6,272 bases of DNA from SAR202 cluster bacterium. GTDB lineage: Bacteria > Chloroflexota > Dehalococcoidia > Lucifugimonadales > JASMAO01. The stretch covers positions 1 through 6,272 of the forward strand of contig JASMAO010000068.1 of assembly GCA_030754315.1 (NCBI GenBank), given 5' to 3'. Position numbers and translations under genes: made by a program. This document shows, piece after piece, positions 1 through 5,889 of this stretch. Positions within the stretch are counted from its first letter, which is position 1. Every line of letters starts with the position of its first letter. Under the pieces are notes generated by a model. That model was not told the DNA's origin, did no database searches, and saw only the letters and a list, made by a program, of their open reading frames with translations.

Positions 1-117
1 GACATGTATCTCGCTAGCACATTGCTCCTGGTCACCACTTCCCTCGTTATGATAGGAATGTTGATTTCTGACATAGTGCTGTCTCTAATAGACCCTAGAA
101 TCAATATCAAAGCATAA
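1..117 (+). CDS. ABC transporter permease, C-terminal end (DppB/oligopeptide type), partial
   Basis: Frame 1 is open from the left edge to a TAA at 115-117 and gives 38 residues. They form one hydrophobic stretch (about residues 4-30, with LLLVTTSLVMIGMLISDIVL) followed by the ending LIDPRINIKA. A last transmembrane helix followed by D-P-R-I/L and a few polar residues is the usual C-terminus of inner-membrane permeases of the DppB/OppB/NikB group, which import peptides, nickel or related solutes together with a DppC-type partner, two ATPases and a binding protein. None of those partners lies inside the window, and a DppC partner does not follow on the right, so the rest of the system must be to the left. 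It is the only protein gene on the plus strand here. The family call rests on a short piece, so a different permease of the same superfamily is possible. Confidence 0.6.
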   Translation, partial: DMYLASTLLLVTTSLVMIGMLISDIVLSLIDPRINIKA

Positions 118-166
118 ATAAAGCTATTTATGTTGCGGAAACTTCTGGAAGGAGAATGCGCTCCTG

Positions 167-226
167 ACTGACTTAAAATCCGCTTCCCGAGAGGGAGTGG
201 GGGTTCGAGTCCCTTCCTGGGCACCA
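167..226 (+). tRNA. tRNA-Leu(UAA), 3' part only; 5' half not recognisable
   Basis: The sequence shows an anticodon loop CTTAAAA (172-178, anticodon TAA at 174-176), the 3' anticodon strand TCCGC (179-183), a class II long variable arm with stem TCCC/GGGA around GAGA (185-196), and a T arm GGGGG-TTCGAGT-CCCTT (199-215, two G-U pairs). The acceptor 3' strand CCTGGGC (216-222), discriminator A (223) and encoded CCA (224-226) follow. The long variable arm and TAA anticodon identify leucine. The matching 5' pieces are missing: no GCCCAGG-like acceptor strand lies 60-100 bases upstream, and the 5' anticodon strand (ACTGA, 167-171) pairs at only three of five positions with TCCGC, where GCGGA would be expected. 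The place of the 5' half instead holds a small hairpin AGGAG-AATGCG-CTCCT (150-165). I read it as a truncated, non-functional tRNA copy, possibly the displaced half of an integration site. Confidence 0.72.
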
Positions 227-331
227 CTATTTTCTCCCCTGTCCTGCTGATTTTACCGACATTTTTTTAAAGACATTAATTCTCTATTCATTTACCAGGT
301 AGTCTTCAAAAACCTGTGCGGCTGACACTCC

Positions 332-1636
332 TTACGAGTTGGCGAATCCCAGTTTGGAACGTTTGGGCGGGGGCGGTTTCCTTGCGAGCAGGAAGCCCCC
401 ACTTCCAACGAAACCTATGCCGGCAAGTATGATGAAGGCAGTATCGTAGCTCCCTGAAGTGTCATACATCCATCCGGCGAACAGAGGACCTAACATCATC
501 ATAAGGAACATAGGTACCATGGAAAACCCCAGGACTTTGCCAAAAGCTTTGCGTCCAAAATACTCTCCCCTTATGGCGCTGCCGAGCGGGATTCTAGCCC
601 CAAACCCAAACCCGTAGACGATAACAAAGATAGGGGCCAGATAAACGGAGTCTATGCGCAAGGCGATGAGCACACCAAGCGCTTGCACGCATCCGAATAA
701 GCAAAGAGCAATGTTCTTCGGGATTCTGTCGCCTATGAACCCACCTATTATTTGGGCCAGTCCTGAAAACCCCATGGTGAAGCCCCATATTATGGCGGCG
801 GTCTGAATAGATATTCCTTGATCTTTAAGAATGAGGATTAGGTGGACCATCATTGCGCTGATAAGCATCGAGGACATCCCGTGACAAATCGATATTATCC
901 AAAAGACACGGGTTTTGATTACTTCGAGGATATCGTAGTCAACATCGTTAGGACCGGACGATTGGTCTTGGCCGGTTTCATCGGATACGGCCCCGTCTGG
1001 GACTTCTCCATACTCTTCAGGCGAATTTCTGATAAATCGCGTAATGGGAAACCCAACAAGGAGGAAAAATATCCCGAGCCCCAGAGACGTCATCTGCCAA
1101 CCGACGCGGGAAGGTTCCACCATCCAAGCGAGGGCTGGAACAAGCAGGAAACTGCCGATTGAAAATCCTAAACCACCAAACCCCATCGCGATCGTTCGCT
1201 TCTTGTCGAACCAGTTGTTGATGACTGTCATCATCGGGAGCCATCCGCCACCTGAAGCGCCAAGCATTATGACGGCGTACGAGAGGTAAAACATACCCAG
1301 GGATTGCGTCTGACTCAACAGGATAAAGCCGAATCCGATAATTGAGATTCCGGCTAGCACCACGTTCTTGGGGCCAATCCGGTCAACAAGTATACCGACA
1401 ACAGGCCCTATGATGCTGCCTTCGAGTTGCCCCAGGGAAAAAGCAAATGAAAGCTGGGTACGGCTCCAACCAAAGTGTTGTTCCAGTGAGTCGATCCATA
1501 CACCAACACCCCCCCAAACTGGAGAAGAGCTACCGGCATTTATCAACAACGTCAGTACAACAAGCCACCAACCGTAGAAAATGGGTTCTTTCCGTTTTAA
1601 AAAAGAGAGTTTATTGGTTGCGCGTAGAATCTTCAC
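332..1636 (-). CDS. MFS transporter, monocarboxylate/oxalate-formate antiporter-like
   Basis: This is a 434-residue inner-membrane carrier, a usual length for a 12-helix MFS protein. The short basic N-terminus is followed by FYGWWLVVLTLL (about 20-31), typical of the MCT/OFA-like branch of the superfamily. The cytoplasmic loop-2 motif A is present (G81-x-L-x-D-R-x-G-x-K, residues 81-90), with a weaker copy in the second half (GGFIGDRIPK, 298-307). A polar, acidic linker rich in D, E, Q, S and G (about 206-234) separates the two six-helix halves, and the tail is basic with a run of four prolines (421-424). The family moves small organic anions or drugs by proton coupling; the substrate cannot be read here. 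The start is GTG (1636-1634), the first possible start after the in-frame stop at 1652-1654. No separate Shine-Dalgarno is visible (AAAG directly precedes the GTG), so translation signals look weak. It is separated from the MBL gene upstream by 316 bases and is probably transcribed alone. Confidence 0.88.
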   Translation of the reverse strand: MKILRATNKLSFLKRKEPIFYGWWLVVLTLLINAGSSSPVWGGVGVWIDSLEQHFGWSRTQLSFAFSLGQLEGSIIGPVVGILVDRIGPKNVVLAGISIIGFGFILLSQTQSLGMFYLSYAVIMLGASGGGWLPMMTVINNWFDKKRTIAMGFGGLGFSIGSFLLVPALAWMVEPSRVGWQMTSLGLGIFFLLVGFPITRFIRNSPEEYGEVPDGAVSDETGQDQSSGPNDVDYDILEVIKTRVFWIISICHGMSSMLISAMMVHLILILKDQGISIQTAAIIWGFTMGFSGLAQIIGGFIGDRIPKNIALCLFGCVQALGVLIALRIDSVYLAPIFVIVYGFGFGARIPLGSAIRGEYFGRKAFGKVLGFSMVPMFLMMMLGPLFAGWMYDTSGSYDTAFIILAGIGFVGSGGFLLARKPPPPKRSKLGFANS

Positions 1637-1952
1637 CTTTGATCGATTACGTTATCCCTTCACTCCGGTGGCGCCCTTGTTATCTGTCCGAGACCTTCCA
1701 TTAACTCCCTCGTCCGCACACCGTAACCACCCCATATAACATCGCACCCCCCATGGCTGGTCAAAATGAGTTACATGGTTGATACCGCTTAAATATAGTC
1801 TCGTGATGAAGGGCCTAGTGGTCACGGGCTCGTTGCAGACCGATCTCTTAGTTCGCTCGCTTTCCACCGCAATAGGTATCCTATCGGCTCTGATTCGTTG
1901 GCGTTACTTTGCCTAACCAGTGTAATAATTTCCTTTCGTGCGTAGTTTTCAT
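1637..1952. other. Intergenic stretch between MFS and MBL genes; weak promoter and operator-like repeat
   Basis: No convincing gene lies in these 316 bases. An open frame on the minus strand (1652-1867) has no recognisable domain and no ribosome site. For the MFS gene, read on the minus strand, a TTGACC (1759-1764) and TTATAT (1734-1739) are 19 bases apart, which is a poor promoter match with too long a spacer. A short inverted repeat ATAGG-TAT-CCTAT lies at 1872-1884 and could be an operator or simply chance. No hairpin followed by a T run is visible after the MBL stop codon. Confidence 0.3.
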
Positions 1953-2804
1953 TTACCCAGAAATGTGTTCGATGTACCTACGGGCCGATTCCAAAATAGA
2001 ATTCTTACCGCCAGATACCACTGTTCTCTCCCACCAACCTCCGTATATACGGTCGAAATTGTAGGGTTTTATCTTGTTAAGGATATTTAAGATCTCCCGT
2101 TCTGACATAGGAATCAGGTTGGGATAGCTGGTCATGAAACTTACAAATCGTCTGTCCGGAACCACAGTTATAGTATCGCCTACGAGGAGGGTTCCCTTGC
2201 CATCAGCGCCATCTCGCCAGTGGAGCACGGCACTTCCATCAAAGTGGCCACCTGTCTGGATCAGCGTCACACCGGGCACTAATTCGAGAGGAGTTCCGTC
2301 CCAGTACCGGATAGCAGGATCATGCCTCATAACATGTTCCCGATCAGCCTCAGGAACTATGATGGGTGCATTGTCAAAGGCTTGGCTCCAGGACACCATG
2401 CTGTCGTAAAAATGAGGATGAGAAAAACAAATAAACTTGATCCCTCCCATCCGCTTTATTTCAACGACCGTCTCTTCATCTAGAAGGCTTACGCAGTCGT
2501 AAAGTACATTGCCGGCCTGGGTCTGAACTAGCAAACCTCTCTGTCCTATGCTGAAGCTTGGATCGATTCCTATGCCAAGCAGACCCGGCTCCTCGGTACG
2601 TAAATCGTTACGAAAGCCATCTGATATAAGTTCCTCCATGGTCGTCCATTGCTGGCCTTTCCAGCCCACGTATTGCCGTGGGTCCAGGCAGATAGGGCAG
2701 TCAACAGGAGGCAATTCTGATTCGGCAAACTGAACTCCACAGGTTGTACATATGTAACATTCCACGTTATCTACCCATCTTTTTGTCTTTGAGTTGCCAA
2801 GCAT
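1953..2804 (-). CDS. MBL-fold metallohydrolase-like protein with N-terminal zinc ribbon
   Basis: The 283 residues carry an N-terminal rubredoxin-like zinc ribbon (C19-T-T-C22 and C36-P-I-C39) and then a metallo-beta-lactamase fold. The usual HxHxDH metal motif appears as H129-P-H131-F-Y-D134-S, so the D position is Y133 and the last H is replaced by D134. GGH187FDG and the VGD210 strand are present. The late metal-binding histidine seems to be replaced by a GGWWER segment (255-260). Proteins with CTTCGxQF, SHPHxY and SFMxSYPNLIP segments form a recognisable uncharacterised MBL subgroup, and this one fits it. The role is unknown; hydrolase activity with the altered metal site is uncertain. The start used is the ATG at 2804, which has no good ribosome site. 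An in-frame GTG at 2765, one base after the TAA ending the upstream remnant, gives MECYICTTCG, the expected family N-terminus, and may be the true start by translational coupling. Confidence 0.85.
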   Translation of the reverse strand: MLGNSKTKRWVDNVECYICTTCGVQFAESELPPVDCPICLDPRQYVGWKGQQWTTMEELISDGFRNDLRTEEPGLLGIGIDPSFSIGQRGLLVQTQAGNVLYDCVSLLDEETVVEIKRMGGIKFICFSHPHFYDSMVSWSQAFDNAPIIVPEADREHVMRHDPAIRYWDGTPLELVPGVTLIQTGGHFDGSAVLHWRDGADGKGTLLVGDTITVVPDRRFVSFMTSYPNLIPMSEREILNILNKIKPYNFDRIYGGWWERTVVSGGKNSILESARRYIEHISG

Positions 2805-3072
2805 AGCCCAATAAAAGCTTTTCCAACCTACCTATTTTGAGTAGGAACCCACCCAGATGGTGATAATTTTGCCAGCTATCTTCGGGCATTGGGATTGCTA
2901 ATAACGCAGATCGTAGCCGCCGTCTGACAATGAAATAGCGAATGAGAGTCTCAATGGCAGGCACCAAACCAGTTGAAACAACCATCACTATCACGTCGAC
3001 TCTAGGTTCAGTTGCTATCTTCAAGATAAAGTTAGGAAAGGCATCTCTATGACTGGCATCCAGAAAGGTTGA
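2767..3072 (-). pseudogene. Remnant of an NDP-forming acyl-CoA synthetase (C-terminal end of the CoA-ligase domain)
   Basis: The minus frame from 3072 to the TAA at 2769-2767 is open and reads S-T-F-L-D-A-S ... FILKIATEPRVDVIVMV, then LLAIPMPEDSWQNYHHLGGF and a basic end GYAWQLKDKKMGR. This resembles the CoA-ligase region of acetate/acyl-CoA ligases (NDP-forming): a segment ending DPxVDxhhhhh, a strand leading to a P-M-P-E-type turn, and a final helix with a basic tail. The stretch expected between GGFLLKIG and the last helix looks about ten residues short, the rest of the enzyme (CoA-binding and ATP-grasp parts) is absent, and the frame has no normal start except a TTG at 3024. It begins within a few bases of the HAD stop codon (3075) and ends one base before a possible GTG start of the MBL gene. 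The similarity is recalled, not computed; it could also be noncoding sequence. Confidence 0.42.
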
Positions 3073-3074
3073 AC

Positions 3075-3797
3075 CTATGCTAATAACTTGTTGGTTAGAT
3101 CGGAGAAGTCCATCCCAGTTACGTCAAAGAAATCGAGGGGTTCAGTTGGTTCCATGGCCATCGTATCACGAGCTATCTCGCTCTCTCTTAAAACGAAAGC
3201 TGTACGAAAACCAACCCGTTTTGCTGCCTTTAAATCATTTGTGTGGGCAGCACACATCATTACTTCCGAAGGTTTTACTTGCAATAGTTCAGCCGCATGT
3301 AAATAAGACCCCGGATCAGGTTTGTAATCCCTGAGAAACTCACAGGAAATTAGGCCATCCCAACTGATTCCATTGTATTTTGAGCAATCAACACCGATTG
3401 CCCAGCTCATAACCGTCAAAGGAACAACGGTGTACCTTTTTCTAAGCCTCTGGATCGCTTTTGGCGCATCTGGCCATGCCTTAAGTTTGTGCCACACGTC
3501 GTTTAGTTCGTCTCGCTCGGAAGCCATCAAGGAAATGCTTACGTGTGTCTCAAGCACAATGTCCAACATCTTCCTGTGTATTTCATCCGCGTTCATACGG
3601 GGAAGATCTCCATTTCGTACCTTCGCAAGCATTTCGAACATCCCGTATCTCCAATCGCTTGCAAATTGATACGTATCTAGTTCAACGCTTTGCTGCTTAG
3701 CAATTTTTTCCAATTCCGTTTGAATTGTTCCTCGCCAATCAAACACAGTGCCTCCGATGTCCCAGGCCAACACCTTAATTTCGTCGAGATTTATCAA
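3075..3797 (-). CDS. HAD-superfamily hydrolase, haloacid dehalogenase type II-like
   Basis: With a TTG start the protein is 240 residues, the usual length for (S)-2-haloacid dehalogenase-like HAD proteins. Motif I reads WD13-I-G-G-T17-V-F-D-W, with the nucleophile Asp and the D-x-x-G-T form of this branch rather than the phosphatase DxD. Other family landmarks are DWR (Arg50), AWPDAPKAIQRL, YK159PDP, the following Tyr165, and AAH185TND188 as motif IV. Motif II is unusual: where relatives have S-N-G after the PL strand, this protein has PLT128VMSW, so Thr stands for Ser and the Asn is lost. The asparagine of true L-2-haloacid dehalogenases in motif IV is His here, so dehalogenation is doubtful. 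The TTG (3797-3795) is preceded by AAAGGA seven bases away and puts MINLDEIKVLAWD at the N-terminus. The longer frame from a GTG at 3920 adds 41 residues with no family resemblance and no ribosome site. Confidence 0.87.
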   Translation of the reverse strand: MINLDEIKVLAWDIGGTVFDWRGTIQTELEKIAKQQSVELDTYQFASDWRYGMFEMLAKVRNGDLPRMNADEIHRKMLDIVLETHVSISLMASERDELNDVWHKLKAWPDAPKAIQRLRKRYTVVPLTVMSWAIGVDCSKYNGISWDGLISCEFLRDYKPDPGSYLHAAELLQVKPSEVMMCAAHTNDLKAAKRVGFRTAFVLRESEIARDTMAMEPTEPLDFFDVTGMDFSDLTNKLLA

Positions 3798-3804
3798 TTT
3801 TATT

Positions 3805-3810
3805 TCCTTT
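3805..3810 (-). promoter_or_regulatory. Shine-Dalgarno AAAGGA of the HAD gene
   Basis: Read on the minus strand, AAAGGA is followed by seven bases (AATAAAA) and then TTG at 3797. This spacing is good and decides the start in favour of the TTG over the GTG at 3920. Confidence 0.7.
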
Positions 3811-3974
3811 ATCTGTGATGAAGTGACAGTTAGAAGGATAGTAGCATCCAGACCAAAATAACATGCGCGCCAATACTGGACGGTGACGATCGAAGTTACT
3901 TGTAGGTAAAAGCAAGACACCGTTATCTACTAGAGATTTCACAGCCGGTCACCCACGTGGCGGTTGAGGCCAAG

Positions 3975-4005
3975 AGTCAAGTCTAATTTGCAACTGTGCT
4001 TGACT
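3975..4005 (-). terminator. Hairpin after the amidase gene, possible terminator
   Basis: A perfect 7-base inverted repeat AGTCAAG/CTTGACT (3975-3981 and 3999-4005) surrounds a 17-base loop, with G-U pairs possible at both ends of the stem. It starts 8 bases after the amidase stop codon on the minus strand. No T run follows on that strand, and on the plus strand only TAAAA follows, so it is not a classical intrinsic terminator and could instead be an RNA-stability element or a protein-binding site. Confidence 0.33.
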
Positions 4006-4013
4006 TAAAACCG

Positions 4014-5468
4014 TCAATCATAGCCTGATGGAGGCGTAAATCCACCAAGCTCCCGAGAAAGCAGGCGGGCAAACTCGATACAGGTGTGATCTTGGAGGTA
4101 ATCGCCTACTATCTGCAGTCCACAGGGCAGCTGTGATTTTGTGAGTCCGACTGGCGCTACCGTTGACGGTAGATAAACCAGGCAGCTGAGGCCCGCCCAG
4201 AAGAGCTGGTCTGTGGTTGGTTCGTGACCGCCGTTGACTGGAATTGTACGTTCTGGCCGCTCGCCTTCATGGTCGTGTGGAAATGCTGCCGAGGCAGCGG
4301 TTGGGCATAGGAATAGATCATATTCTTGGAAAAAGTTTGCCCAGGCAATGCGCATCTTTTCCCGCTCGTTATGTAACTGCCACCAATCGCGGTGATACAG
4401 TGTCACTGCCCGGTCAACGTAGGCTCGATAGCTCCAATCGTCGCTAGAAAGCTCCGCTGCACTTTCAATATGACTGGTGAATTCATGATCAGGCATTCTC
4501 GTAGCTGTTGCTGCACGCAATAGCATGAGATAGACATGATGTGAACGCTCAAAATCGATTGCAGGTCGTGCGTTGTCGTCAACCTTAACCCCAGTACGCT
4601 CCAATGTATCAATTGCATGTTGCAACTGATCGGTCAACTCATTGTCCTGAGCGCAGCAAGGGTTGGTCAGCATCACTGCTACCTTATAATCCTTCAGCGA
4701 GGTCTTGCGGGGCCGAGGTAGGTCGAGTCGCCACCCGGCTGCGTCAGACCCTGCTGCCCCAGCTATCACATCGACTGCGACGGCGAGATCTTCGGCACTG
4801 CGCGCAAGCGGACCACTTACGGCTATATCCGCCGGGGCAAAGACGTCTGGCAGCAGTTGCCCTTGAGCAGGCACAATTCCGTACGTTGGCTTGTGTCCGA
4901 AGACACCACAGTAGTGGGCGGGATTGCGGATCGATGCACCAATGTCGCTTCCGAGTTCTAGTCCCGTCAATCCAGCCGCCAGTGCCGCAGCTGCGCCACC
5001 TGACGATCCACCAGGGACGCGGGTGAGATCCCAGGGGTTGTTTGTAGTACCGTAGATGTCATTGAAGCTCTGCCAGTCGCCCAACATCAGTGGGACATTG
5101 GTCTTGCCAAAGATAATGGCTCCCGCGCTCTGGAGGCGCCTCACTGCCACCCCATCAGCCTGTGGATAGTTGTCCTTAAAAAAAGGATTACCCCAGGTGG
5201 AGGGTGAATCAATCCAATCAAAACTCTCCTTGATCGTCATGGGTACGCCGTGGAGAGGCCCCCAGACCTCCCCTCGTGCTAAGGCTCCATCAGCGGCCTT
5301 GGCACGCTCGCGGGCCTTATCAAGCTGAGTGAAAATAACTGCATTCAGCTGTGGATTGTAAGCTTCTACCCGCCTTAAATATAACTCCAGAAGCTCGAGG
5401 GAACTGATCTCCTTTTGGCGAATACTGCTGGCTAGCGACAGAGCGGGTTCAAATGCAAGATTAATAAT
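4014..5468 (-). CDS. Amidase (amidase signature family), apparent ATT start
   Basis: Counted from an ATT at 5468 the enzyme has 484 residues, normal for the family. It cleaves carboxamides with a Ser-cisSer-Lys triad: Lys80 in GVPMTIKES, cis-Ser155 in PGGSSGG and nucleophile Ser179 in DIGASIR. The spacings of 75 and 24 residues equal those known for FAAH. The oxyanion loop reads IGAS instead of IGGS. The N-terminal part (LAFEPALSLASSIRQKEISSLELLELYLRRVEAYNPQLNAV) is the helical start typical of these amidases, so an ATG at 5240 that some gene finders would pick would cut off 76 genuine residues. Between the in-frame TGA just before 5480 and that ATG there is no ATG, GTG or TTG. AGGAG at 5478-5474 stands 5 bases before one ATT (5468) and 8 before another (5465). 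Either ATT is used or a start codon was lost by mutation or sequencing error. No signal peptide is visible; probably cytoplasmic. Substrate unknown. Confidence 0.88.
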   Translation of the reverse strand: MINLAFEPALSLASSIRQKEISSLELLELYLRRVEAYNPQLNAVIFTQLDKARERAKAADGALARGEVWGPLHGVPMTIKESFDWIDSPSTWGNPFFKDNYPQADGVAVRRLQSAGAIIFGKTNVPLMLGDWQSFNDIYGTTNNPWDLTRVPGGSSGGAAAALAAGLTGLELGSDIGASIRNPAHYCGVFGHKPTYGIVPAQGQLLPDVFAPADIAVSGPLARSAEDLAVAVDVIAGAAGSDAAGWRLDLPRPRKTSLKDYKVAVMLTNPCCAQDNELTDQLQHAIDTLERTGVKVDDNARPAIDFERSHHVYLMLLRAATATRMPDHEFTSHIESAAELSSDDWSYRAYVDRAVTLYHRDWWQLHNEREKMRIAWANFFQEYDLFLCPTAASAAFPHDHEGERPERTIPVNGGHEPTTDQLFWAGLSCLVYLPSTVAPVGLTKSQLPCGLQIVGDYLQDHTCIEFARLLSRELGGFTPPSGYD

Positions 5469-5473
5469 GACTA

Positions 5474-5478
5474 CTCCT
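5474..5478 (-). promoter_or_regulatory. Shine-Dalgarno AGGAG of the amidase gene
   Basis: On the minus strand a strong AGGAG is followed by TAGTC and then ATT-ATT-AAT. It lies directly upstream of the conserved amidase N-terminus, in front of no ATG, GTG or TTG, and is the main evidence that translation begins at one of the ATT codons (5468 or 5465). Confidence 0.65.
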
Positions 5479-5855
5479 ATTCAACTGCAGATTAACTATC
5501 CTGGATTTAGAACGATCATTCCATCCACACAAGAGCCGTCCAGCGAGTGGTTGCGTGCTGTTCTCAGCGTTCTATTGCATAAGTTGAATTTAGCATTACG
5601 ATAGCGATAATTCCAATTCAGATTTATGTTCTGAAGTTACGAGTTGTATTTAATCTGGTGTTGACTCGCCCTGTGTCGGGGAGTATCTATCGATCGTGGT
5701 CCCGTCGCCAAGCCATCCACTGCCATTCCACCCCAAGGCCCGGAGGCCGCTGTGACTTGGTGACAGGGGGTATGGCTTAAATCTTTCTTATATTTAGAAG
5801 GGTATAGCTGTGACAGATTGGTGCGAAAAAAGAATTCTTGGGAATTGATAAAGCC

Positions 5856-5873
5856 AAGACCCTCTGGGGCCTT
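5856..5873 (-). terminator. Hairpin downstream of the LRR gene, weak terminator candidate
   Basis: On the minus strand AAGGCCC-CAGA-GGGTCTT forms a 7-pair stem (one G-U) with a 4-base loop, 17 bases after the LRR stop codon. The tail is GGCTTTATC, with few T residues; a run of six T appears only further on, after the palindrome AAGAATTCTT (5829-5838). It may stop or trim the LRR transcript. Confidence 0.4.
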
Positions 5874-5889
5874 CTTCTCCCGACCTAGC

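Larger units (their letters stand above)
3798..4013. other. Spacer between amidase stop and HAD start
   Basis: This 216-base gap holds the HAD ribosome site and a hairpin just after the amidase stop (described separately). A 41-codon upstream extension of the HAD frame crosses its right-to-left second half but looks noncoding. I see no confident promoter; a TACTAT lies at about 3838-3843 on the minus strand without a good -35 partner. Confidence 0.35.
5469..5889. other. Long intergenic stretch between LRR gene and amidase
   Basis: No gene is supported in these 421 bases. They contain the amidase ribosome site (5474-5478), a foldable segment at 5733-5760 (CCAAG pairing with CTTGG outside a GCC/GGC stem with loop CGGA) and a hairpin after the LRR stop. 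An 8-base direct repeat GCTGTGAC occurs at 5749-5756 and 5807-5814. For the amidase on the minus strand I find no promoter better than a loose TTGGAA/CTAAAT pair. The function of the stretch is unknown; a small RNA or decayed gene cannot be excluded. Confidence 0.4.

Noticed and set aside
170..183. Idea that the tRNA-Leu is split by a group I intron at the anticodon
   Set aside because: The anticodon loop CTTAAAA is continuous, so no intron interrupts it there; the missing part is the whole 5' half.
842..1162. A 106-codon plus-strand frame opposite the MFS gene
   Set aside because: Antisense shadow of transmembrane-coding sequence; no domain and no ribosome site.
1652..1867. A 71-codon minus-strand frame between the MBL and MFS genes
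   Set aside because: No family resemblance, no ribosome site, and no conserved-looking residue pattern.
3798..3920. N-terminal 41-residue extension of the HAD protein from a GTG at 3920
   Set aside because: The family begins close to the motif I strand; the extension has no ribosome site, while the TTG at 3797 has a good one.
4604..5026. A 140-codon open frame on the plus strand opposite the amidase
   Set aside because: It lies entirely antisense to well-conserved amidase codons, has no recognisable domain, and its composition reflects the opposite strand.
5661..5690. Plus-strand TTGACT with TATCTA 17 bases downstream, promoter-like
   Set aside because: The -10 match is poor and no plus-strand gene follows, so it has nothing to drive.
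5829..5838. Palindrome AAGAATTCTT as a terminator stem
   Set aside because: It is a continuous palindrome with no loop, so it cannot form a useful hairpin by itself.
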